Positions 13,000 through 25,693 of a stretch of 64,000 nt of DNA are shown piece after piece (position 1 is the first letter of the stretch; each line of letters begins with the position of its first letter). The stretch is taken from the NCBI GenBank assembly GCA_014904985.1, contig MU128937.1, positions 62,001 through 126,000 on the forward strand, given 5' to 3'. The stretch comes from Hydnum rufescens UP504. Taxonomy: Eukaryota > Basidiomycota > Agaricomycetes > Cantharellales > Hydnaceae. Below the pieces are notes generated by a model. It saw only the letters and a list, made by a program, of their open reading frames with translations, was not told the origin of the DNA and searched no databases. Position numbers and translations under genes: made by a program.

Positions 13000-13365
13000 T
13001 CAGGAAGCCGAATACCTCTTATCACTGTCATCGGCCAGATTGTCGATGAAGCGTTCGAAGTAGATCCACACCCACATCCCCTTCGACAACAGAAGCCAAT
13101 GGAGGGTGTTAGTACTATCGTCTTCTACACTCTTTCCCTTGAATGCTTCCTCTTCAAGCATTTCGACACGGCCACTAACCTTCAACTCATCGCCCATTAG
13201 CTGGTGGAGATGAGCCCCAGGATGACCTCTGGATCCAACGATCAGCGCGTATGGTGACTCTCGACAGGGGCCGATCGTCCCCCGGCCCTTAGAAGTATAG
13301 GGACCCTTGCGAATGGCGTCCAAGTTAAAAGGGCTCCCGATGTATTCCCTAAGCTCGGACTCCAT
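13000..13365 (-). CDS. Hypothetical protein, about 121 residues
   Basis: A single open frame starting MESELREYIGSPFNLDAI and ending at 13000. Composition is normal for a soluble protein, with an acidic middle (EMLEEEAFKGKSVEDDS) and an aromatic stretch (HWLLLSKGMWVWIYFERF). I recognise no family. It could be a small lineage-specific gene or a fragment with missing exons; the absence of a neighbouring exon with good splice sites keeps confidence low. Confidence 0.28.
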   Translation of the reverse strand: MESELREYIGSPFNLDAIRKGPYTSKGRGTIGPCRESPYALIVGSRGHPGAHLHQLMGDELKVSGRVEMLEEEAFKGKSVEDDSTNTLHWLLLSKGMWVWIYFERFIDNLADDSDKRYSAS

Positions 13366-14951
13366 GATGGATGAAGCGCTGGGCGTCAACAGGCTATACC
13401 TCTACTACAAGGACACCTCGTCCCTCGACTCGCATGTTGTCGGGTCGTGTTGTGCCCGACTTTGGAAATATCTGTAGATACAGTGGTGCGTGCCCAAACG
13501 GAGTTTCGTGAACCCTTGGAGCCAAGGAAATGGTGGATCAGGAAGGGCGGCCTTTGACGACGCGTGATAGATCAACCCTCTTCATTTTGTTGCCATTCTT
13601 CCCCAACTTAAGGAGACAGCCGTGACGGCATTGAGATGTAATTCGATCGAGCGTGTCCCTCGGCAGAAATGGAAAAAACCCTGCTGCAGCATGAACCGCG
13701 GAGCCACGGAGGCCGTATTCTGCGAGGAAAAGTGACGCTATTAAAGAGATTGATGGAAATGGGTGATATTATGCTGGCGATGGTCCGGTGCAACCTTATA
13801 GCCCACAATGAACAGAATCACGCCTGGCAGCACAGCACGCGAGCAACGCACGGGGTTCATGATGATAAGGGAATACTTAGAAGATAACAGTAGACGCATC
13901 TCAATAAAAACCTGAGGGATCCCCAAATAGGGGGAAACCAGGAAACAACTTGGTGCACGTAGATACTGTAATAATCCGTGAATCATGCGTCCCGAGTACG
14001 TACGTACTGAGTTTGTGGAAACCACCTTACGAGTCGTGTTCATGGCACTAAGAGAATAATGTGACTGGTGCAGTCTCCCTAGCTGGGGGTACCATGTCTA
14101 TTTCCCAATTCGGCATGAAGAGATGCTCTGTGTTAATAACAGCTAAGGGGGAAGCCAAGTCGTGTAACAGGTAGCGAGAAAACATAGGATTCAAGACGAC
14201 TCAACTCGACTCAATTCAGTTCGAGCGCATGCCAAAGCCACGTTGGACATGTCATCTCTCTGCTGGCACAACCCGTGAAGCCAGTTTGAGAGTATCCTAC
14301 AAACCCCCACCACACACCACATCATCCAGCCCCAATCCCCCCTTGCTCCCACTATGCTGGTGCCTGGGTGACTTTGAATGTACAAGAAGGCAATGGTATT
14401 GTGTCTAGAATACCGTGGGAGGTTGCTATCATTTTGAGGAGTACAGTACATACAACCGGTTGTATTCACTGCTGTAGTGTAGCAGGTAACATTCTGTTAT
14501 AGATGGCATGGACTAGTGTATTGTTTTTTGCACTGCCCTGGTTTGCTAAGTCAAGAGATCAAATTAAGCACCTATCCCGATGCTCCGGGGTGAAGCATGC
14601 AGGATGTGTGGGAAATCACTTTTTAGCTTATTCCAGACGTTATCTCAACTCCCCATTCATCCCCCATATGAACCACCCTTGCGCGCGCGAGAAATTTCCT
14701 TTTTTGGAATTTCCGATTATCTTCTTCAAATTCACCCGGGATTTCTCAAGTAACCTTAAAATGCAACTTGTAATCTCCTTCTGCGCATTTTGTGGGCCCA
14801 AATACCGTATTTACGGACTTACACACCCATCACCTTGGGCCGGCGTTGAGTTGCGGCGCCGAATTTCCGGTTTCTGCTTCCGGATGTTGCTCAAAGTCTC
14901 AACTGCGACTCGGCTCTCGGCGGCTCCGAGTCGCGACCTGCACCGCTTCAG
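13366..14951. other. 1.6 kb gene-poor region upstream of MED1
   Basis: Only short unlinked open frames. It includes AT-rich and pyrimidine-rich patches and must contain the MED1 promoter close to 14950. No repeats with clear borders, no RNA gene seen. Confidence 0.45.
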
Positions 14952-17370
14952 ATGTCCATCTCCTCCCTACTGGAGAACGTTGATATCGATAGTTCGTTGA
15001 ATGATGTCCATCTGCTTTCTCGGAATCCCCAAACCTTCATTCTCTCTCTCATATATTGGACCGCACATCTCAAATACAAAGCTCTCTCTTGACTCATGCA
15101 GATGCTGAGCCTGACCAAAGACTCATATCTCTCTTCAAGGAATATACAGAGCACACAAATACCATGGAGAGAGCGAAGAGGGATGCGAAAACGCGACAAG
15201 AAATCCTTGGGCCAAAAAATCGACCTCAGCTTTATGGAGACGATGTGCCTTACTCTCGACTCCTGTTGCCGGAATATATCACCACTCGACTTGAAGCCTC
15301 CGCTTCTGCTGCAGGCTTGGAAGTCTATAAAGATGAAGAGAATGACAATACTGTGTTCGTCTGTGGGGGCAAGGTCCTCGTACTTGACGTTACTCTACTG
15401 AATCATACACGTTCCGGCTTGTCCAATGATTCGATGCCCACCATATCCTTGACTTCTCTTAAGATATCCCACGCTCTCCCAACGGATGATACGCCTGTAC
15501 ATGGACCGCTGCCGTCGGACACGCTCCTGTCTGCACTTCTGGCCTCCGACGTGAACGCATTTGTACAAGAATGCCATTCCCCAAACTTGGTGGCCGACAC
15601 CAAAAAAGCGGCCTCCTGCTAAACAGGTTCAAATCTCACCTTGAATATCTAGTACATCTGGACGGTATTGCTGCCCAGGCTCCTGAGGGTGTCCGTTGGC
15701 TTCGCGAGATCGGACTTGTGGCCGCTGATGCTGAGAATATTACCCGCCAAGAAGCGAAAGCCGTAGCCACGTGTGTATAGCCTACGGAGCCCCAGAATTC
15801 CCATGGTCATCTGATCTTTTCTCTATAGACAACTGTCCCTGTCATACGCTCCATTGGATATATTTCTACGCCGAGGGCATCCATTGCCACTCCCGCATCT
15901 GACCCGTCCAACTTTAACTTTCCTCATCGAAATCTCTCCACGGGCTTATCTGACTCTGTTGCGTGGCTCTCAGCGTACCAGCCTTTCGGACCAGATATTC
16001 ACGCCCGAACCGTTTGACGTGCGTCTCCCGGATATTCGCTCGTTTGTCGCATCTCGACTGTCCCATAGACAAACCTTCCCTGTTTATTCTTCTGAAAGCG
16101 AATACCTGTTCTCCATTGCAACGCTATCTCTTTCTCCAAACCCCACCGTCAAATTATTGGGGCCGGAGGGGTTGGGTCCCTCATACCACCTACTGCAATC
16201 TCAGCCGACGGCACATGACTCATCCAATGATGCAATTAAGATTGACACCCTGCCAAGTATCGACCCAATTATCAAGCACACCTTTCCGTCGCGCGTTGGT
16301 GAGACATGGATTCTCGACTTTTCTATCTGCTCTGCATCTGGTGTGGAGGAGTCTAGTGAAACTGGTGGGATATGGATGCGGCAGAGTGCAATAAAGGAAA
16401 TTGCTCGGATCGTGGGGATATCTCCAGGAATGAGCGCAGAATTTCTTTCCTCGGGTGGATTATCGGATGATACCATGAGTCTTGGAGTAAATGTGGGATA
16501 TGGACATCTGGAGGGAAGTAGAGGGGTTTCGTGGTTCGATTGCCTGGTAAGGGTTCGTGCCTCGCACTATATGGATAATGATAGATACCACTCCTTAGGT
16601 CGAGCGTCAACATCCTGTGCCCTCAGCACAGTACATGGCAAGGGTTGTGAGTGTGACTAGCATTTTTGAAGGGTCTAGAGATTAACCGTTTCTGGATACA
16701 GAATGTTCCTTCCCACCCATCGTTACAGTTCACAACAGCGGCGTCGACAGACCCAGGCTTTGCTCTGGGGCGTGTACCTGTTGCCTCAATGCGTCAAGTG
16801 CACGCGGTCCTGGAAGTGAGCACTTACCCCACGCAAATGACTACTGTCTCACATTCTCCTTCAGATTGTTCGAGACCATTGTTGGATTAATCATTTCTTG
16901 CGTACCGCCAATTGGAGACCAGAGAATTATTACGGACCTCCCATTCCTGATTTTTCAAGCCTTCAGGATGATATGCCAGACCTCGATTCTGTTCTCAGTG
17001 GTGAGGTCATACTATTACCGAAGAGTGCCTTGGTTTCTGACACTGTATTAGGTGCCTATATTCCCAATTTCATCCCCGTGACCCTCGATGTTCAGTTCTC
17101 AGCCCTTACAACGAAAATGGCCCTCGTGTTCCCTCTTCCTTTCCCTGCTTCCCGCTCTGTACACTGTCTATTGCCCTGGACCCTTCGGCCGACCGGGGAT
17201 TGCAGGTGACACTTGAATATATGGACGAAATGGGGGGCGTGTCTTTCCTAGAAGGGATAAAGGCATTATCAATAGGTGCGGAGGAGTATTTGAGGCGAGG
17301 TGGGGGTCTTTCTGTGGTTGGATGGCTCTGGAATCGGCATAAGGATCTAGTCAGCGAAGCAGGGAATTGA
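14952..17370 (+). CDS. MED1: Mediator complex subunit 1 (fungal Med1)
   Basis: Subunit of the Mediator middle module, which bridges transcription activators and RNA polymerase II. The order of conserved blocks fits fungal Med1: N-terminal helical part (SLFKEYTEHTNTMERAKRD), VLVLDVTLLNHT, FKSHLEYLVHLDGIAAQAP, LREIGLVAADAENITRQE, the beta-rich LDIFLRRGHPLPLPHLTRP, PDPGF-type FALGRVPVASMRQVHAVLE and the end GGLSVVGWLWNRHKDLV. The start MSISSLLENVDIDSSLND at 14952 follows a long non-coding stretch. Three one-base breaks: TTT 15016-15018, the A run 15602-15607 and CCC 17151-17153. Introns at about 15775, 16550 and 16815. Identification rests on remembered family pattern, not on a catalytic motif. 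Confidence 0.75.
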
Positions 17371-17510
17371 ACGCGTTGCGGAAGCAAATTAACACTTTTT
17401 ATTTGTCCTTTCCCTACACCGTTAGACATCACTTGCAAGTATGTTGGCTTGGCCGCGGCCTTCACTACCACTATTGTTAGTCTTATGGATTTTCCGTCAT
17501 AGTCTGGAAG

Positions 17511-18186
17511 ATGTCTGGAGCTGCGACGGGAGCGGCTACTTCACGCTTCACTGCGTTCATGAATCATCCAGCAGGCAAGCAGGCCTCACATTTAACCTCA
17601 AGCTGGTCAATGTGAATTTAACTCTCCTGAGTATCTATCTCTTAGGCCCAAAGACCGTTTTCTTCTGGGCACCTATGATGAAGGTACATGGTTCTTCATT
17701 CATGTTGATTCGTTTGGTCGTCTCAAACTGACGATTTGTGGTATTGTAGTGGTGCTTGGTTGCCGCGGGTTTGAAGGACATGAGCCGTCCTGCCGATAAG
17801 CTCAGTGTCTCCCAAAATTTTGGTGATTATATCTCGGTCTGGGGATCGGCGCCGTTAGTTGCTGATATGATACCCTACTCTTACCTGCAGCCTTAGCAGC
17901 CACTGGTTTCATTTGGGTGCGGTATTCGCTCGTAATAACTCCTATCAATTATAGTCTCGCGGGGGTAGGCGCCCCAGCACAATTCGGGCCGTTGGTAGAA
18001 ACTGAGGGATTCCGTTACTCCTTGATAGGTCAACTTTTTCGTGGGTTCTACGGGCCTGGTACAACTAGGTCGCATCTGGGAGTACGTTCTACGTGCATTA
18101 TATCACACTCTGCTGTCGCTGCTGACCCGACGTTGTTACCCCACAGTTATCGGAGGAAGCATCCCACGATTCCCGCACCCTCCTGA
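17511..18186 (+). CDS. MPC2: Mitochondrial pyruvate carrier subunit 2
   Basis: Inner-membrane protein that with Mpc1 imports pyruvate into mitochondria. Spliced from five exons it gives about 112 residues, the normal size. Motifs: SRFTAFMNHPAGPKTVFFWA, MMKWCLVAAGLKDMSRPADK, LSVSQNFALAATGFIWVRYS, LVITPINYSLAGVNFFVGST and GLVQLGRIWDYRRK, with the conserved NHPAGPKT, FWAP and NYSLA signatures and two or three membrane helices. Intron 1 has a GC donor (GCAAGC at 17575). The last intron, donor near 18089, converts the misleading read-through frame into the proper ending RRKHPTIPAPS, stop 18184-18186. It starts only 140 bases downstream of the MED1 stop on the same strand. Confidence 0.93.
17575..17645 (+). 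other. GC-AG intron 1 of MPC2
   Basis: Exon ends GCAG at 17574, intron begins GCAAGC and ends CTTAG at 17645. Splicing restores the conserved NHPAGPKTVFFWAP without a frame change. Confidence 0.85.
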
Positions 18187-18887
18187 TTTTGCCTGTATCA
18201 TCGTATTCACTAGAATAAGAGAATTCAGGCGACTGAATCTGGCTCCTGGTATCTCGTAAATTGTAAAATTATCCTAACCGCTCGTGCCCACTGTCAACCC
18301 CAAAGAAGGACCTGTGGGGATTTCCTGATTGTTGTATAATCGGAATGTTGGGATGAAATTCCTCACTGCATATCAGTCAGTCAAGAACATTCTACCATTC
18401 ATAAATCTCATAAAACATGTTCCGATGAATCTCCCAGGTGTGACAAGGTTTCTTGCACCCTACGTCCACCTGTTTCAAATTCTATACTCTACCTGGTTTG
18501 AGAGGTTGCAAGGAGCACAGAAGCAAGCCTTCCTGGGAAAGCCTTCACTTGCTCCAGGTCTTCTCAATACTGAATTGACAGAGAATTGTGGGAGAAATAG
18601 AATTAATCCGAAGGGTTCCTGTATAACAAACGAAGTTCTCTTGAGAAAGTGCCCATGCACTAAATCGAGGATGTACGAGAGGAATTTTACCATCCCCAGC
18701 ACTTTTCCCGCTCACTTTTTGGGGGCTGGTTTGTGTAAGGCCTGTAGGTGAATCGGGTTGCTAGAATACATTTCGGCGATGGCCGAACGCCTCTCTAGGT
18801 CGTCCACCTCAAGCAGGACACGCTAACGGCTGCTTATGAACCAAAGTATAAAGAATAACGAGCTAGTATAAAGTCAAGGCTAACGAA
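18187..18887. other. Intergenic between MPC2 and PAN3
   Basis: A plus-strand open frame of 140 codons at 18329-18751 has no recognisable motif and no good splice links; I treat it as chance. The PAN3 promoter must be at the right end. Confidence 0.45.
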
Positions 18888-21800
18888 ATGACCTCGTTCG
18901 TTCCGCCTCGTGCTTCTGCCGCTATCCGCATCGTCGCTCCTTCTGCTGCGTCTCCTTCCTCTCCTGCTCCTTCCGCCCCACTCACACCGCCACGCGAACA
19001 ACCCCGAAGCTATCGCCCAAAAAATCAACGCCTAAGTGTCGGAACATTTTGATTCACGGGCGAGTCGTTTCGCTAACCACTTCGGTCGGATGGGGTGAGC
19101 TAATCTCTCCCCTCCACCGTACCGCAGGTATTGTAAAAACGAGGGCAAAGGCTGCATCTATGATCACTCGGTGTGCTTTATTTGCAGTTTCAGACCGCAT
19201 TCCGTCCCATCTGAGATCTAGTTGTACTCACAGGATGGTCCTGGTCAGCCTCCCAGCGCACCGTAAGCAATATGCTTTCGTGCTATGGCTCCTTACCTCG
19301 TCTTATGGTAGTCGCCGCATGTATAGGACGCCTTCCGCCTCCTCGGCTGTCCCTTCCCTCGTCTCTTCTGTGAATGTCAATGCACCGGTCTTTGTACCCA
19401 AGACCCCGCATGTTGCGTCACCTATTGTTGTGCAAGCGACCCCAACAACGAATTTGAAGTACCATTGCTCGTTTATTGACGTCTCCAATGCTCACATTGC
19501 TGACCATAACCTCCAGTAGTCTCCCTATCGACGAAGACAATCAACCACCGCCTGATCCCCAGCAGGCGTATTTTGATCTGGCCACAGACTATAATGTTGC
19601 TTCTGCTATGAATAATATTGAGGTATATTATCGTCGGTTAGAACCCCCGGAAGAGGTTTAACGTCCCAACGGTGGAATGCCTCATTTAGCTGGATCCTTC
19701 CCAACCTTCCACCTATTTAGCTAACGAGGTGCAGACGCAACTCTACGCTCAAGCCGGATATTTGGATACACAGGAGTATTACCACACTCCTCCGACCTTC
19801 GTTCGTCAACCAGTACGTTTTAGCACAGTTCCCCCTCTAGTCAACCACTTATCTCCAGTGTGTAGCTTAATTACCATCTGTACACTCAACTTCCGTATCT
19901 TCCCTATGGTTCCGCATCTCAATCTAAGCCGCCTTCACATCGCTTTTTTATGTCCGATACGCTCCGCGAAGACCTCCAACGCCGTTCTGAAGCAATATAC
20001 TCTCTCACGCCGCGCTATCCTTCCAACGAGAAACCCCTACCGGAAGAACTTCATGTATACCACTCACTGGTCCCCCTAGAACCATCTGGGCCCGGTTCTG
20101 GGACGAGTTCTCCAGGAGGCAGCGCGTACTTGGCGTCTGCAGGCGGATTCTACCCACATCCCTCTGGCAGTGGAGGCGGGGACGGAAAGGACGGGCGAGA
20201 TAGCAGGGAACAGCTGCGGCGAAAGTGGTTTGCTGGATTTTCGAGTATGGTCTACAAGGCAACAAACCGTGAAGATGGAAGTCTTGTCGTGTTGCGACGC
20301 ATTGAAGGTGCGCACCCCTCCTCCTCCCCGCCTAGTGACTACGTCCCCACACATAATTTAGGTTTCCGTCTAATGCAAGAGAGCGCATTTGGGGGTATAG
20401 AGGCGTGGAGAAAGATCAAGCATCCTAACATCGTTTCCTTGCGCGAAGCATTCACCACGCGAGCTTTCGGAGACCACTGTATGCACCCTTCCACCTCGTC
20501 CTCATCCTCATTACTTGTATTCACGTTTTTACTGGGCAGCACTGGTGTTCGCATATGATTACCATCCGACAGCCCAGACGCTGTACAATCTCCATTTCGC
20601 TTCCGATGCTCACCCCTCGGGGGCATCGCGTCCTCCGCGGAACGCTCGTTATGGCAGGGGTGGCCACGCCCAGCGTGATTCCGGATCGAACGGTTCCGTT
20701 CAGAATCATGTGGAGGAGAGCATCATGTGGTCGTATGTGATCCAGATTGCGAACGCTATGAAGGAGGTACATGATCAAGGCCTCGCGCTCCGGTCCTTGG
20801 ATGTAACAAAGGTGTTAGTGACAGGAAAGAACCGGTTAGCAGGACGCCACTATTCTGCGGTGATTTCTAGCTGAGCTTATTTTATTTTATTTTATTTTAT
20901 TTTATTTGTAAGTGTGCGCATTAACTGTTGTGGTATCTTTGATGTTCTGTCCTACGACCCTCGTCACGTGAACATTGAAGCGTTGCAGGTGAGTGCACTT
21001 TCGCCCCCATATCGAGGGAGTGTTTCAAAATATGCTTCTCTACCGTTCAGCAAGACGACCTCATCAACTTTGGTAGACTCGTTTTTGCACTGTGTTGCCA
21101 TAGTGTCGCTCCAGTGACCAACCTTACCAAGGCGCTCGAGGTGCTCTCGCGTCATTACTCGCCGGATATGAAAAATGTGGCTCTCTTTTTGATTTCCAAA
21201 CCAGCCCCCGGAAAGGTGCACCATCTCTATATATGACCTCCGCTTTCTCTTTTTCTCACTCTGATAAATTATGCCTTGCGACACTTATAGGTCATTGATC
21301 AGCTTCTGGAGATGTTTGGAACAAGATTATTGACGGAGATGAACGCACTCCAAAAGTAAGAGCACATAAATTTACCCAGGCGCCTGGTCTAATGGTACGA
21401 GCGGCAGCTACGCGGATCAGTTAGAGGGTGAGCTGATGAGTGAATTGGAGAATGGGCGCCTTGTGCGCCTGATGTCTAAGATGGGTTTCATCAATGAACG
21501 CCCCGAGTACGTTTTTCTTTACTCTGCTGGCGGTATCTGATATCAGCGCATTTGTGATATATAGCTTTAACCACGAACTTCGGTGGTCAGAGACCGGTGA
21601 TCGATACATAATAAGTCTCTTCAGAGACTATGTTTTCCATCAAGTCGACGAGACACAAAAGCCAGTTGTCAATATTACCCATGTCATCGCCTGTTTGAAC
21701 AAGGTTTGTGTGTCGTGTGTTTTTCAAATCTCTCAAGTTGATAGTTTTCCAGCTGGATACAGGATCTGATGAGAGAATCATGCTCGTGTCGCGGGACGAA

Positions 21801-21981
21801 CAAACGTGTTTGGTTGTTAGTTATAAGGAGATCAAGGCGTGTATCGACTCAGCATTCAGGTGTGTGCGTTTCTGGATGATCCAAATTGTGCATCGCTGGA
21901 CGAATCCTTTAAAGCGAGTTGGCGAGGCCCGACTGCCAGGGATTCTGCGATGACCACTCCTGTTTACGGGGGGATTTCTAG
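18888..21981 (+). CDS. PAN3: PAN2-PAN3 deadenylation complex subunit PAN3
   Basis: Adaptor of the Pan2-Pan3 deadenylase, which trims poly(A) tails in the cytoplasm. N-terminus [18 protein letters not shown] is disordered, then a CCCH zinc finger (CRNILIHG + [13 protein letters not shown], spacing C-x8-C-x6-C-x3-H) that binds poly(A), NAPVFVPK, and the pseudokinase: [75 protein letters not shown], and the C-terminal knob [16 protein letters not shown] and [19 protein letters not shown]. The kinase-like fold lacks normal catalytic motifs, as in the family. The zinc finger is split by a GC-AG intron; one frame break at the C run 19002-19005; an intron near 20880 carries a TTTTA repeat. The final exon (SELARPD, stop at 21981) is my best splice and less certain. 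Confidence 0.92.
19060..19127 (+). other. GC-AG intron inside the PAN3 zinc finger
   Basis: Donor GCGAGT at 19060, acceptor CGCAG ending 19127. Removal gives the exact C-x8-C-x6-C-x3-H finger spacing, which supports these borders. Confidence 0.75.
20878..20909 (+). repeat. (TTTTA)n microsatellite in a PAN3 intron
   Basis: About six copies of a TTTTA pentamer in a row, between the exon ending TGKNR and the exon with CCGIFDVLS. It is likely length-variable between strains. Confidence 0.9.
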
Positions 21982-22217
21982 ACTATTGTTTTACGGTTTC
22001 GCTAGTGTTGTGGCTGTTATTGCGAAGAGCATTGTACTTAAGGACACAATAATGACAGTTGGAATCCGGCGTTTGCCTCAGATCGCGCACCTCCAGTGCC
22101 GTTACGGCCTATCCCCAGACTCATTGCATTCCCACCCTAAGGCCTCCAGAACGCCCTCTTAAGACCCAAAGCGCCAAGCATCGCCCAGACCCTTGGCCCC
22201 GGTGCCTGAACCAGTTC

Positions 22218-25200
22218 ATGAGTGCATTTGTAGGCATCGCTGCCAACATCAACACTACACGCCCGTTAATGACTCTTTCTCACCCATCTCTCCAGAGTCC
22301 CATCTCTATGTCCGTCCCCCATCGACGTAGTGCCACTGGGCGGTGAGCGATGGTTCCTCCACTTGGGACTATTCCCTACCTCATCCTTACATCTGCATCG
22401 GGTTCTTATGCGGTTTCAAGGACTGCTTTCTTTAATGAGCTGGCACAATGCTTGTTTGACTTCGTCATCCAACTACTTCCTACTGCCGAGGAAATGGCCG
22501 TCAAAGAGGACGTGCGCAAATTACTGGAGAAACTCATCAGGACCATCGAACCCGAAAGTCGCTTGCTGTCCTTCGGCAGTACTGCGAACGGTTTCAGCTT
22601 GCGAAACTCTGGTGGGCATGTTCCGTATGTCACTGCGATACCTTTTGCTGAGGTCTCGTCTTCCGGAGATATGGATTTGTGTTGTCTCATCGATTCGAAG
22701 GGGCCACCACTACAGGCATCTGATCTGGTCACGATGCTTGGCGACCTCTTGGAACGAGGTGACCTCTCAGGCTCCCATTGGATTTTAGATCTACCACGAG
22801 CCTCTGACGTATAAGCATCGCATTGCAGAAACAAAATTCCATGTCAAGACCTTGCCGTTTGCGCGGATACCCATCGTCAAGCTATCTCTCGATCCATCTC
22901 CTGGACTTCCCTTCGGTATTTCATGCGACATTGGCTTTGAAAATCGACTGGCGCTCGAGAACACCAGGCTTCTCCTGAGCTATGCTAGTGTAGATCCCAC
23001 GCGAGTGCGGACTATAGTGTTGTTTCGTGCGTAGATAATTGTCATACCGTGCCTCAGCCATCGCCCCGTGCTAATGTGTAGTGTTTGATTTGCACAGTGA
23101 AAGTGTGGACCAAAAGAAGGTTTGGATTCTGATGTTCTGATGACTAAGGTCCGAGGGGAGCCGTGGATCTGATTACTTCTTGTCTCTGCAGGAAGATCAA
23201 CTCTCCTTATCGCGGGACGTTAAGCTCCTATGGTTATGTTCTTCTCGTCATTTACTTCCTTGTGCATGTCAAGAATCCACCAGTTCTTCCGAACTTGCAA
23301 CAAATGCCCCCTTTACGTCCCATATCTCATGTAAGGAACGACTTTGTTTCCGCTCGACGTCAACTAATCTGCCGCGTAGGAGGATACACATATTGGGGAG
23401 CATAATATATGGTATGTTGATGCGTGCGTTAATTTCGCGAGTTCCATTTACCTAATTTGTTTTGTCGAGGTTTTTCGACGATACTGAATTACTTCGTCGC
23501 AAATGGCAGTCTGCCAATACCGAGACTGTTGCCGAGCTGTTCGTCTTAGTTCCTGATCGCGGCGATTGCGTCCCTCACCCTTTTTTTTATCAGTCTGATT
23601 GACTTTTTCAAATATTATTCTCGAGACTTTTCATATAACACTGGTGTAGCCTCTATCCGATCAGGTCTACTAAAGAAGGAGAGCAAAGGGTGGGCCACTG
23701 AGGTATGTGTTATAATTGAGTGGCTCGCGACTCAAGATCCTGATTTTAAGAGCAGAACGATGGTGGGCGATATAGTGATTCATCTCGTGATCGGAATCGT
23801 TTATGTATAGAGGTATCATATTCCTGATATATTATTCTTTCAAATTTGCTAACCTTCTCACAGGACCCATTTGAAACTAATTATAATGTTTCTCGTACCG
23901 TCACGAAAGACGGTCTATATACTGTAGGCCGCTCTGTGAGGTCACATTTCATTCCATATTAATATGCTCCGTATTCCCAGATTCGGGGGGAGTTCATGAG
24001 GGCGTCTCGAATTCTCGCAGCAAGACCAGAGAGAGCTATAATAGCACTCGCACAGTTATGCGAAGAAAGAGAAGATGAGCTCATCCCTGCTACAGCCCAC
24101 CCATATCCTCTTCCGGCACCACGACTGGCTCCTTTACCACCCCAAGTCCCGTATACCGTCGGTTCATCTCCCCGCCCGCCAACTCTTGGACCCGGCGATC
24201 GATTATCTCCCCCACGGCGCCTTTTTGATCATTTACTTTCTCCGTCTAAGCACTCTCGAAATGCTAGTGAAGAGGTTGCCGAAGGTCGAGTCCCTCCTCA
24301 GCACATGGCACCCACCAGGGGCAAATGGACCTCACCTCCCCCTCCTGATGCCCCTCCTGCTGTCTTGGAGTCTTACACAAGTAGTCTGGGACTAGGCCTC
24401 TCTCTTGCTACTTCCTCTTCCGTTGCGAGGGAAGCGGAGGCTAGATCTGCGTCCTCATTAAGTAGTAGTGACGCCTTAACCGATGAGGATTTGCGTTCGG
24501 GGACCACCGACTCCCAACCCTCAAGTCCCCCCGGTGATACGTCTCTTGAAGATGATTTCAAGCGGAGTGGTGACCCCATGAGGCTACATCTCGGGAAGCG
24601 ATCGACCCCAGACCTGTCTGGGATTGAAAGTCCCAAACTCACTCCGAAGGCGTCACAATTATATCACCAGCGGGGACGCCCTGCGGATCGTTCGGAGGCA
24701 GCAACTTCGTTATCGTCAACACTACCAAGATACGAAGACTCGCAACAGCAGTGGCCCACCCTTGATTCTCTCCGAAGGTCATCTTCTGGACCACCATCCT
24801 TACGTAGTCCTGCCTCAGTGCCTCGAAATGCTCTGACTTCAAATGGCTCCTCTGCAAAGCCAAACGTGTTACCTTTGACAGTCGACACTGGCTACTTCCC
24901 TGTGCTTTCGTCCCCCAGTCCCTCTCCCAACCATGTTCTGCATAGTTCGTCTCCTCGTTCTCCCTGGACACAATCTTCCAATCACATCAGCAATAGTAAT
25001 CTGCATCGACATCAGCATTCGTCCTCTACGTCTTCGAATCATCCAGCATCTGTCACCATCTACCGATCTCAACCGCAAGCGACAACTTTCCCTCTTTATC
25101 AGCAATCACAATCGGGTGTTGCTTCCACCTCTAGCAGAGCCACTCCTTCGCCGAGCTCCGCACCAGCCCCACATGACTTCTCTCATGATGTGCCTAGTCA

Positions 25201-25693
25201 AAATATACCCCAGGATACTTCCAAAACTGACACCAAGCCAGCACCGTCCTATTCCGCCGCCGTAACTGCAAAATCCCATACTCGGGGTTCCCCCGATAGT
25301 CCTGGAGCGTCAGTTAACATATCAGTGCCAACGGTCCCCACCACATTAACGCCTGCGAGCCATAAAGGCACTTCAAGTCCTGCGAGCGGGTCTTCCCGAA
25401 ACACTTCTGCCTCGCGGTTATCTTATGATCCCTCTGCTGCTTTCCGCATACCGACATCCACTGTTCTTCCACCGTCGCCACCGGAGAGCAACAAGTCCTT
25501 TCTGTCGAACTCTCCTCATGGCCGCACCAGTGCTCACGATCGTTCCCCTACTTCATCCCCTGGATCTTCTCCGCCACACGCCCATGGAGGATCTCCCGCC
25601 TCTTCCCCTGGGGCCAAAACCCGTGCTTCTGGCGGAGGAAGTCCAAACGAACCGTTGTTCGCGTGGCCAGTTCTGTCCATGAATGATCGGTAA
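22218..25693 (+). CDS. Cid1-like RNA nucleotidyltransferase (terminal uridylyl / non-canonical poly(A) polymerase) with long disordered tail
   Basis: Adds nucleotides, probably U or A, to RNA 3' ends. Nucleotidyltransferase core: LLSFGSTANGFSLRNS joined by splicing to DMDLCCLIDS (the catalytic GS..DxD), and the third Asp in GISCDIGFENRLALENT; then LKVWTKRRKINSPYRGTLSS YGYVLLVI-type central domain and the PAP-associated domain with DFFKYYSRDFSYNTGVAS and DPFETNYNVSRTV. After EFMRASRILAARPERA follows a tail of over 500 residues rich in Ser, Pro and Thr, in one long exon (23996-25693), with no domain. All introns splice cleanly with no frame break. The start is uncertain: the ATG at 22218 leads into HRRSATGRTAFFNELAQC by an intron whose donor is GTGAGC; an earlier exon may exist. 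Nucleotide choice cannot be read from sequence. Confidence 0.85.

Noticed and set aside
13400..14900. Possible transposon in the gap before MED1
   Set aside because: No terminal repeats, target-site duplications or transposase/reverse-transcriptase motifs were found.
18329..18751. 140-codon plus-strand frame between MPC2 and PAN3
   Set aside because: No family resemblance, the reverse strand is also partly open, and no splice context.
24639..24971. Minus-strand open frames inside the Cid1-like tail
   Set aside because: Shadows of a low-complexity Ser/Pro exon; no motif and no splice partners.
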